DNA of 9,302 nt, taken from positions 1-9,302 of the forward strand of contig DAOUZV010000044.1 in assembly GCA_030665485.1 (NCBI GenBank). Reading direction: 5' to 3'. Shown one piece after another: positions 1 to 5,518 of this stretch (positions are counted from its first letter, which is position 1; every line of letters starts with the position of its first letter). This DNA comes from Chloroflexota bacterium (lineage in GTDB: Bacteria; Chloroflexota; Dehalococcoidia; JABGRK01). The position numbers were made by a program, and so were the translations under genes. The notes under the pieces are model-generated. The model did not search any database and was not told the origin of the DNA. It saw only the letters and a list, made by a program, of their open reading frames with translations.

Positions 1-709
1 CCTCGCCCATCTTAAGGATAAGATTGCCGGTAAAACCATCTGTCACCAGGATATCCGCAGCGCCGTTGGTCATGTCCTTGCTCTCAATATTGCCGACGAA
101 ATTCACGTCAGACTGCTTAAGCAGCTTATGTGCCTCCTGAACCAGCTGATTGCCCTTGTTCGCCTCCTCACCGATACTGAGCAAGCCGACTCGCGGATTA
201 CTGATGCCAATTACCCTTTCCATATAAACATGGCCCATTTGGGCGAACTGCAACAGCGAATTGGGCTTACAGTTGGCATTGGCACCTATATCCAGGAACA
301 TCAGCGGGCCTTTGGCGAATGGGAAAACGGCACACAGCGCCGGACGGTCTATACCTTTTTCTCTGCCCAGTATAAGAATCGCCGCTGCGGTAATAGCGCC
401 TGTATTTCCCGCCGAGACAAAAGCAGAGACCTGCCCCATCTTGAGCATGTTCATGCCGACGACGATAGATGATTGCTTCTTGTAGCGGGCGGCAAATGCT
501 GCTGGCTCACGCATGCCCACCACTTCTTCGGCATCGACGGTGGGCAGAACCAAACTCCTGGGATTGGTTTTCCTCATCTCAGGCTGTACTAATTTACGTT
601 TGCCGATAAGAACAACATCAAGCCCCATCTCCTGAACGGCGTCAACACCGCCCTTTACCACTTCAGAAGGGCCTATATCACCACCCATGGCGTCTAGAGC
701 AATTCTCAT
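1..709 (-). CDS. plsX: Phosphate acyltransferase PlsX, N-terminal part (runs off the left edge)
   Basis: PlsX converts acyl-ACP and inorganic phosphate into acyl-phosphate, the donor used by PlsY in the first acylation of glycerol-3-phosphate; it is a peripheral membrane or cytosolic enzyme. I translated the minus strand from ATG at 709 and found about 236 uninterrupted codons. The start MRIALDAMGGDIGP is the family's N-terminal signature. It is followed by SAGNTGA (about residue 100), the LDIGANANC segment (about 140), GLLSIGEEANKG (about 180) and TDGFTGN (about 225). PlsX is normally about 330-350 residues, so roughly the last third lies outside the window. The gene follows the radical SAM gene on the same strand after 66 bases, so it may be co-transcribed with it. 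A TATAAT box lies 35 bases upstream. The ribosome binding site is weak. Identification is secure. Confidence 0.96.
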   Translation of the reverse strand, partial: MRIALDAMGGDIGPSEVVKGGVDAVQEMGLDVVLIGKRKLVQPEMRKTNPRSLVLPTVDAEEVVGMREPAAFAARYKKQSSIVVGMNMLKMGQVSAFVSAGNTGAITAAAILILGREKGIDRPALCAVFPFAKGPLMFLDIGANANCKPNSLLQFAQMGHVYMERVIGISNPRVGLLSIGEEANKGNQLVQEAHKLLKQSDVNFVGNIESKDMTNGAADILVTDGFTGNLILKMGE

Positions 710-744
710 ATGCTTACAAACCTATAACTCATACCGGCAAACTG

Positions 745-750
745 ATTATA
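745..750 (-). promoter_or_regulatory. Possible -10 box upstream of plsX
   Basis: A perfect TATAAT on the minus strand lies in the 66-base gap between the radical SAM stop and the plsX ATG. It would start transcription near 738 and give a leader of about 29 bases. No convincing -35 hexamer is present 16-18 bases upstream (ACCATA at best), so this may be chance or a minor internal promoter that separates plsX from the gene before it. Confidence 0.35.
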
Positions 751-775
751 CCATACGGCACAAGCTATATGGTTT

Positions 776-2206
776 TTACCCCTCTTTCTCGTACTCCGCT
801 TTCCTGGCTTCTACCTGCTTAACCGGAATATTCAGCAGTGTTTCCCACTTGCCCGCCCAATGAGCGTATTCTTCCTCCCAGACAGGATTGAAGTATTTCT
901 TTATCTCCAACGCATACTTATCTATTTCGGCCATGATCTTGGGGTCGGTATATACATTCTCCGCCCCGTTGTGAGTGGGGTAGGCGCCCGTCTTGGCAAT
1001 AGCCTCCCTCATTATGTGGGGATGGTCTATCAGCGGGCAGGGACGCAAGGTATTGTAACTATAGGGCTGCTCGGCTCTCAAGTGAGCAAAAAACGAGCCT
1101 TTAAGCGCATCGGCCAGTGAGCAGTCATTGATGTTATGAGTTGCGAAGTGGCAGAATATGCACGGCTCAACATCGCCCTTGTGATTGATATGCAAATAAT
1201 TTCTGCCGCCGTTAATGCAACCGCCCGTGAGCGGAGCGTCGTTCCAGAAATCCACCATAAGTATCGGCTTTTCACTTCTGAAGCGGTTTGTGGCCTTGCG
1301 CAGCTTATCGCGCTGCTCCGGCGTTGGCATCAGCGACATATCCGAATCGCCATCAACCGGCATATAAAGGAAGTACCAGCCATAGATGGCGCCCTTCTCT
1401 ATCATGAGGTCCATGAACTCATCGCTAGTGACCGCATCGATATTACGTGATGTAACCGTGATACTGAAGGCAAAAACACATCCCGCCTCCCTGAGGTTAT
1501 CCATTGCCCTCATGGCACGATTGAAAGCCCCCTTGCCTCTTCTCTCATCGGTCTCTTCTTCAAAGCCCTCAACGCTTACCTGCGGGGCCACATTGCCCAG
1601 CTCAACCAGCCTGCGGGCCATTTCCTTATCTATCAATGCTCCGTTGGTATAAAACTGGAAAGCAACATCGTTATGCTTTTCAAAAATTTCAAACAGCGGG
1701 CGGTATACCAGAGGCTCCCCGCCCAGGATTATGAAAAATCTGGTGCCCAGTTCCTTAGCCTCGGTTATTATGCGATCCAAGCTCTCAAAGGACATATCCT
1801 CATCTTTTGAGTACTGAGAGGCATAACACCCCACACACTTGTAATTGCAGCGCATACTGGGCGATATCAGCATCAATCCCGGAGGTTGTACTTTTGCTTC
1901 TGTATACTTCTTGATGACATCGTGGTCTCTGAAGAAAACGTTGGCCATCATCTGCGCCACGAATTTCTTAAGCACGTTGGGATGAAGTGCCATAAGCCTT
2001 TTTATAAATGCTCCACCCGAATTGGGGTTTGAAACCCACTTTTTTACCCAGTCGGCGCTCAACTGATGCTGTTCCGTCTTGGCCATCCCCATGAATGCGG
2101 AAACGAGCCCGCCGAACTCCGGTCCCATGGACGGAGCCATGGTCATAAGCATCTGACCAATCGCGCTTATATCGAGGCCCTGGTCTTTCTCTTTGTCTTC
2201 AGCCAT
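776..2206 (-). CDS. Radical SAM protein with SPASM-like auxiliary cysteines, substrate unknown
   Basis: This 476-residue protein is a radical S-adenosylmethionine enzyme. Residues 120-127 (CNYKCVGC) give the CX3CX2C triad for the SAM-binding [4Fe-4S] cluster, and GGEP at 162-165 is the SAM-contacting motif. After the barrel, Cys330, Cys349, Cys352, Cys362 and Cys390 are spaced like a SPASM/twitch region that would hold one or two auxiliary iron-sulfur clusters. The first 110 residues are a Met-rich, helical-looking extension without a motif I know. There is no signal peptide, so it should be cytosolic. Start: ATG at 2206 with a good ribosome binding site, AGAGGGGA, 9 bases upstream. The next gene downstream is plsX (66-base gap). 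SPASM members often modify peptides or maturate enzymes, but no small peptide gene is visible nearby and the reaction cannot be named. Family call is strong; function is open. Confidence 0.9.
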   Translation of the reverse strand: MAEDKEKDQGLDISAIGQMLMTMAPSMGPEFGGLVSAFMGMAKTEQHQLSADWVKKWVSNPNSGGAFIKRLMALHPNVLKKFVAQMMANVFFRDHDVIKKYTEAKVQPPGLMLISPSMRCNYKCVGCYASQYSKDEDMSFESLDRIITEAKELGTRFFIILGGEPLVYRPLFEIFEKHNDVAFQFYTNGALIDKEMARRLVELGNVAPQVSVEGFEEETDERRGKGAFNRAMRAMDNLREAGCVFAFSITVTSRNIDAVTSDEFMDLMIEKGAIYGWYFLYMPVDGDSDMSLMPTPEQRDKLRKATNRFRSEKPILMVDFWNDAPLTGGCINGGRNYLHINHKGDVEPCIFCHFATHNINDCSLADALKGSFFAHLRAEQPYSYNTLRPCPLIDHPHIMREAIAKTGAYPTHNGAENVYTDPKIMAEIDKYALEIKKYFNPVWEEEYAHWAGKWETLLNIPVKQVEARKAEYEKEG

Positions 2207-2215
2207 ACTTACTTG

Positions 2216-2223
2216 TCCCCTCT
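2216..2223 (-). promoter_or_regulatory. Ribosome binding site of the radical SAM gene
   Basis: AGAGGGGA on the minus strand, 9 bases before the ATG at 2206, supports that start codon. Confidence 0.7.
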
Positions 2224-2289
2224 ATTTCTAGGTTCCCTAAAAAATATTATGCAAATCTATGTTTTTAAGCCTGTAATTTAATTTCAGCT

Positions 2290-2318
2290 ATTTTACCCTG
2301 TTTATATATGCTGCGCAA
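2290..2318 (-). promoter_or_regulatory. Candidate sigma70-type promoter for the radical SAM gene and plsX
   Basis: In the 147-base gap between the M20 gene and the radical SAM gene, TTGCGC (2313-2318) and TAAAAT (2290-2295) are separated by 17 bases on the minus strand. Transcription would begin near 2283 and give a leader of about 75 bases. The -10 matches consensus at five of six positions and the -35 at three, so the call is moderate. The same AT-rich gap also holds a perfect 8-base palindrome, GGCTAGCC (2345-2352), next to the M20 stop, but no stem with a T run that would make a terminator. Confidence 0.45.
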
Positions 2319-2353
2319 CCGATTACTTCAAAATACATCAAACAGGCTAGCCT

Positions 2354-3529
2354 TCAATCATCTGAAAACTCACGTTTAACACGTTCCATCGCCGCTGAAT
2401 CCAGCAACAGGTCTACCGCGGTCATGGCTATCGCCTTGGCCGCATCAATTAAACCCTGATGCCCCCTTTCGGATGCCGCAGCAACAGCAAACTCGGGCGT
2501 GTGTATAAGCACGTCCATGGGGGCTATAGACACCGATGGATGGATGGCCGGCACCACGGCGCTGACGTTACCCATATCGGTACTGCCAAACCCATTGCTT
2601 GGATCCGGCGGGTCAATAGACCGCCCCAGAATCTGATAGTTTTTAGTAAACAGTTCGGCCATAACCATGTTACTGTTCATCGGATCGTAGCGGACATCGT
2701 CCCACTTATACTTGAGCTGAGCTCCACTTGCCAGTGCCGCCGCTTCAAAACAGTTTAAGACCCTTATACATAGTTTGTCAAGGTATCCACTCTCCTGAGC
2801 ACGTATCAAAAACTTACCCGATGAGTAGGCCGGAATCACGTTTTCGGCCTCGCCTCCATTGGTGATGATGCCGTGTATTCTGGCACCGTCCTCTATATGC
2901 TGCCTCAGAGAGTTGATGTTATTGAAGGCCTGGACCATAGCTTCCAGAGCGTTTATTCCCTCGTGTGGACTGGCGGCGGCATGAGCCGCTTTGCCGAAGT
3001 ACTCCACCTCCAGTCCGATGCACGCCAGCGCCTCTACCGTAGCTGCATTGCGCCTTGCCGGGTGCACCAGCATGGCCGCATCCACATCATTAAAAGCGCC
3101 GTTTTTGATCATAGCAGCCTTGCCCACCCCACCCTCCTCGGCCGGAGTGCCCAGAACAACAACGCTTCCACCAGTCTGATCAACGACGAGCTTGGCAGCC
3201 AGTGCGGCGCCCACGGAGCCAGCGGCGATGATGTTGTGGCCACAGGCATGGCCCATCTCAGGCAGAGCATCGTACTCAGCGATAAAAGCGATGGCGGGTC
3301 TTCCTGATCCATATATGGCACGAAAAGCAGTAGGCAAATCGCAGATTCCACGCTCCAACGCAAACCCATTGCTTTCCAGATAGTCGGTAATCCGGCCAAA
3401 AGCCTTGAACTCCTTATAGCGAATCTCAGGATTATCGTGAATCTTCAGGCTCAACTCAACCAGCTCATCGCGCCGCCTATCAACTTCGGCGATAACCTGC
3501 GCCTTAAGTGTGTCTATAGCTAAATTCAA
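2354..3529 (-). CDS. M20D-family metal-dependent amidohydrolase (PM20D2/AbgB-like)
   Basis: This 391-residue protein belongs to the M20 peptidase/amidohydrolase family, most like the branch with AbgB (p-aminobenzoyl-glutamate hydrolase) and PM20D2 (dipeptide hydrolase). MGHACGHN (residues 92-99) supplies Cys96 and His98, GTPAEEGGVGK (127-137) the Glu-Glu pair, VHP (155-157) His156, and His343 in LIHTPEF is the likely last metal ligand. The GKAAHAA stretch (179-185) marks the inserted dimerisation domain. No signal peptide or membrane segment is seen, so it is probably cytosolic. The start is TTG at 3529, supported by AGGGG 8 bases upstream; no ATG fits at the family N-terminus. It is divergent from the FmdB-type gene. 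The true substrate cannot be read from sequence: an N-acyl amino acid, dipeptide or folate fragment are all possible. Confidence 0.88.
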   Translation of the reverse strand: MNLAIDTLKAQVIAEVDRRRDELVELSLKIHDNPEIRYKEFKAFGRITDYLESNGFALERGICDLPTAFRAIYGSGRPAIAFIAEYDALPEMGHACGHNIIAAGSVGAALAAKLVVDQTGGSVVVLGTPAEEGGVGKAAMIKNGAFNDVDAAMLVHPARRNAATVEALACIGLEVEYFGKAAHAAASPHEGINALEAMVQAFNNINSLRQHIEDGARIHGIITNGGEAENVIPAYSSGKFLIRAQESGYLDKLCIRVLNCFEAAALASGAQLKYKWDDVRYDPMNSNMVMAELFTKNYQILGRSIDPPDPSNGFGSTDMGNVSAVVPAIHPSVSIAPMDVLIHTPEFAVAAASERGHQGLIDAAKAIAMTAVDLLLDSAAMERVKREFSDD

Positions 3530-3537
3530 GCTTAAAA

Positions 3538-3542
3538 CCCCT
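3538..3542 (-). promoter_or_regulatory. Ribosome binding site deciding the TTG start of the M20 gene
   Basis: AGGGG on the minus strand sits 8 bases before the TTG at 3529. This near-ideal spacing is why I accept TTG as the start codon. Confidence 0.6.
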
Positions 3543-3610
3543 AAAATCTATTTCAAGATTTCGTTGATTATTACTTACTAACCTTATCATTGCCAGTACA
3601 ATAAAACAAC

Positions 3611-3639
3611 TTGACTTATGCAAATGAGAGCAATAAGAT
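3611..3639 (+). promoter_or_regulatory. Sigma70-type promoter of the FmdB-type gene
   Basis: TTGACT (3611-3616) and TAAGAT (3634-3639) are separated by exactly 17 bases. The -35 matches consensus at five of six positions and the -10 at four. Transcription should begin near 3646, giving a very short leader of about 14 bases that starts at or within the ribosome binding site GAGAGG (3645-3650). Confidence 0.6.
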
Positions 3640-3659
3640 TAAATGAGAGGATTACACAA

Positions 3660-3887
3660 ATGCCGATATATGAGTACCATTGCACCAATTGCGATAGAAA
3701 ATTTGAATTGCTGCGCTCAATGAGCAAAATGGACGACGACACCAGTTGCCCGGAGTGCGATAGTTCATCCAAACGGGTGCTCTCCCGCTTCAGCGCTTTT
3801 TCCAAAGGCATGGGTGGACTGACAACCTCGCTCAACTCAGACGGCTGCAGTTCCTGCTCCTCCTCCAGTTGCGACACTTGCCACTAA
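3660..3887 (+). CDS. FmdB-type zinc ribbon protein with Cys/Ser-rich tail
   Basis: A 75-residue protein opening with MPIYEYHCTNC, the hallmark of the FmdB/CxxC_CxxC_SSSS regulatory-protein family. Cys8, Cys11, Cys30 and Cys33 form a CX2C...CX2C zinc ribbon. The tail, after a Gly/Met/Ser linker, carries Cys63, Cys66, Cys71 and Cys74 as two more CX2C pairs in a Ser-rich context, which is typical of the family. The name comes from a proposed regulator in methylotrophs, but the real role of most members is unknown. Start: ATG at 3660 rather than the in-frame ATG at 3618, because the family motif begins here and GAGAGG lies 9 bases upstream. The last 51 bases (residues 60 to stop) overlap the 3' end of the DUF1461 gene on the other strand. 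Confidence 0.88.
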   Translation: MPIYEYHCTNCDRKFELLRSMSKMDDDTSCPECDSSSKRVLSRFSAFSKGMGGLTTSLNSDGCSSCSSSSCDTCH

Positions 3888-4547
3888 ACGTCCTCTTCTG
3901 CGACGAAGATACCAGAAAGACAAGCCCCCTATGAGTAAACACTCTATTACCGTGGCAATTACCACATAAATCGATGCTGTAAAGAAAAATGCGTCGGGAT
4001 ACAGGCGAGTGAGCAAATCCGAAGGCAACATCAACCATAGTTTATTGCTAAAGCTTACTTCATGAAACCAGGTAAACAGCCCGTCGAAATCCGCCGCCAG
4101 CGCTATTCCGACCGCAGCGAAAATGGTCAGGGTTAGTCCGCTTCCCCAAATCAAACCATTGCCGAGCCTGTCCAACCATTTCCTTTTACACAGGATAAAT
4201 CCAAAAACGATGTAAAGAATTACATATACCAGGGTTGCCTCCTGGATGCGATAGAAAAGCCTAATAAGGTTCTTTACGTCGACCAAGTGAGTTATCTCAC
4301 GGTCATTAAAGGAATCCGCAACCGCCAGTTCTTCTCCAGAGTTGAAATAGGCAATAAGCCCTTCCGCAATATTAAGAAGTTCGGCCTTTTCCATACCTGT
4401 GGTTATAGCTGCATCATATTTATCATAACTATATTCATGAAGACGCTGCGTGTTTATAGCACCACGCGCATTGCTGGTAACAAGCAAAACGGGGATACAG
4501 ATAATAAACAGTACACTTGCAACCAAATTCAATATTCGCAACGTCAT
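3837..4547 (-). CDS. DUF1461 / TIGR01906 integral membrane protein
   Basis: A 236-residue membrane protein with four predicted helices: about residues 5-24, 104-120, 133-151 and 192-214. The long loop after helix 1 contains FNDREITHLVDVK (about 80-92). The loop between helices 3 and 4 contains FHEVSFSNKLW and a later LYPDAFFF, both typical of the TIGR01906/DUF1461 family. The family has no assigned function that I can state. A positive RRRRGR stretch follows the last helix, which suggests a cytoplasmic C-terminus, and the protein ends in a Gly/Ala-rich tail. Start: I chose ATG at 4547, where the first hydrophobic segment begins. TTG at 4541 is a real alternative because GAGG (4550-4553) is 8 bases before it but only 2 before the ATG; a longer reading to 4586 is unlikely. 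The gene is divergent from mazG and overlaps the FmdB-type gene by 51 bases tail to tail. Confidence 0.85.
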   Translation of the reverse strand: MTLRILNLVASVLFIICIPVLLVTSNARGAINTQRLHEYSYDKYDAAITTGMEKAELLNIAEGLIAYFNSGEELAVADSFNDREITHLVDVKNLIRLFYRIQEATLVYVILYIVFGFILCKRKWLDRLGNGLIWGSGLTLTIFAAVGIALAADFDGLFTWFHEVSFSNKLWLMLPSDLLTRLYPDAFFFTASIYVVIATVIECLLIGGLSFWYLRRRRGRLVASVATGGGAGTAAV

Positions 4548-4556
4548 CACCTCGCA

Positions 4557-4586
4557 ATGGTAGTCAGCCCCTGTGTAACTTGTCAA
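4557..4586 (-). promoter_or_regulatory. Promoter of the DUF1461 gene
   Basis: A perfect TTGACA (4581-4586) and TACCAT (4557-4562) are 18 bases apart on the minus strand. The -10 ends 9 bases before the ATG at 4547, so the mRNA would have a leader of only about 3 bases. The -35 overlaps the -35 of the mazG promoter on the opposite strand. Confidence 0.55.
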
Positions 4587-4609
4587 GCAACACGACCGAA
4601 CTATATACT
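4580..4609 (+). promoter_or_regulatory. Promoter of mazG, placed for a leaderless transcript
   Basis: TTGTCA (4580-4585) and TATACT (4604-4609) are 18 bases apart, each matching consensus at five of six positions. The -10 ends 6 bases before the mazG ATG at 4616, so the expected transcription start coincides with the start codon. No Shine-Dalgarno sequence is present between them. Confidence 0.6.
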
Positions 4610-4615
4610 GTCCAC

Positions 4616-5401
4616 ATGGAAGAAAAATTAACCGATTTTTACAACCTTAAGCGTATAATCGCCAAACTGCGCGCCCCTGATGGCTGCCCCTGGGACAGAG
4701 AACAGACGCACAACTCCATTAAGCAATATTTGATAGAGGAAGCCTACGAGGTTATTCAAACTATAGACGAAGCAAAAACGGACAAGCTATGCGATGAATT
4801 GGGCGACCTCCTTCTCCAAATCTTGCTGCACACACAAATCGCTGAAGAAAAAGGCGAATTTGATATGGAAGACGTGATACGCTCCATCTCCGAGAAAATG
4901 ATACGCCGGCATCCTCACGTGTTCGGTGACGCCAAAGCCGACAGCCCCGATGAAGTTGTGGCCAACTGGGATGAGATAAAGCGTAAGGAGAATAACGGGG
5001 AGGGCTCCCTGCTGGACAGTGTGCCCAAAAACATACCCTCGCTGGCCTACAGCCATGCAATCCAGAACCGCGCTGCCAGAACTGGATTTGACTGGAAGGA
5101 TTTTGCAGGCATTTTAGATAAGGTTATGGAGGAACTGGGCGAACTGAGACAGGCAGAAACTCAACAACAGAAGGTTCACGAATTCGGTGACCTTGTGTTT
5201 GTTTTGACCAATGTGGCACGCTGGCTGAACATAGATCCAGAGCTATCTCTACGCCAGGCAAACGATCGCTTCTACCGCCGCTTCAAGTATATGGAAGAGG
5301 TTTGCGTAACTAAGAACATCCAGCTTGGCAGCCTATCATTCGATGAGCAAAACCAGTTATGGGAAGAAGCGAAACGTAAAGAAAAAGAGGGTAAAATATA
5401 A
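4616..5401 (+). CDS. mazG: Nucleoside triphosphate pyrophosphohydrolase MazG
   Basis: MazG hydrolyses (d)NTPs to NMP and pyrophosphate, clearing damaged or non-canonical nucleotides and, in some bacteria, influencing alarmone levels. The 261-residue product has the two tandem MazG domains of the full-length family (E. coli MazG is about 263). Domain 1 has LRAPDGCPWDREQT (18-31), the EExxE motif at 41-45 and ELGD (61-64); PHVFGD follows at 100-105. Domain 2 has EELGE (172-176) and EFGD (189-192), the acidic Mg2+ ligands. Start: ATG at 4616 matches the family N-terminus. There is no ribosome binding site, but a well-formed promoter lies immediately upstream, suggesting a leaderless mRNA; the longer in-frame reading from 4517 is not family-like. 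The stop lies 4 bases from the 3' end of the convergent tRNA-Pro gene. Confidence 0.95.
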   Translation: MEEKLTDFYNLKRIIAKLRAPDGCPWDREQTHNSIKQYLIEEAYEVIQTIDEAKTDKLCDELGDLLLQILLHTQIAEEKGEFDMEDVIRSISEKMIRRHPHVFGDAKADSPDEVVANWDEIKRKENNGEGSLLDSVPKNIPSLAYSHAIQNRAARTGFDWKDFAGILDKVMEELGELRQAETQQQKVHEFGDLVFVLTNVARWLNIDPELSLRQANDRFYRRFKYMEEVCVTKNIQLGSLSFDEQNQLWEEAKRKEKEGKI

Positions 5402-5404
5402 AAT

Positions 5405-5480
<76 letters not shown>

Positions 5481-5489
5481 TAGTTACCA

Positions 5490-5518
5490 ATTATAGTTTA
5501 AGGACACCCCTAAAGCAA
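5490..5518 (-). promoter_or_regulatory. Promoter of tRNA-Pro, overlapping the recJ stop
   Basis: TTGCTT (5513-5518) and a perfect TATAAT (5490-5495) are 17 bases apart on the minus strand. The -35 lies in the last codons of recJ and the spacer covers its stop codon. Transcription would begin near 5483, leaving only about 3 bases of 5' extension for RNase P to remove. Confidence 0.6.

Noticed and set aside
128..485. Plus-strand open frames in the first 500 bases
   Set aside because: They are antisense to plsX, whose minus-strand translation is unbroken and matches the family throughout.
2345..2352. Perfect palindrome GGCTAGCC after the M20 gene as a terminator
   Set aside because: The stem has no loop and is not followed by a T run on the minus strand; an 8-base palindrome is easily chance.
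3587..3877. A 96-codon minus-strand open frame over the FmdB-type gene
   Set aside because: It lies antisense to a gene with a clear family motif, promoter and ribosome binding site, and its own sequence matches nothing I recognise.
4548..4586. Longer start for the DUF1461 protein (13 extra residues)
   Set aside because: The extra residues cross the promoter and ribosome binding region and are not membrane-protein-like; the hydrophobic segment begins just after the ATG at 4547.
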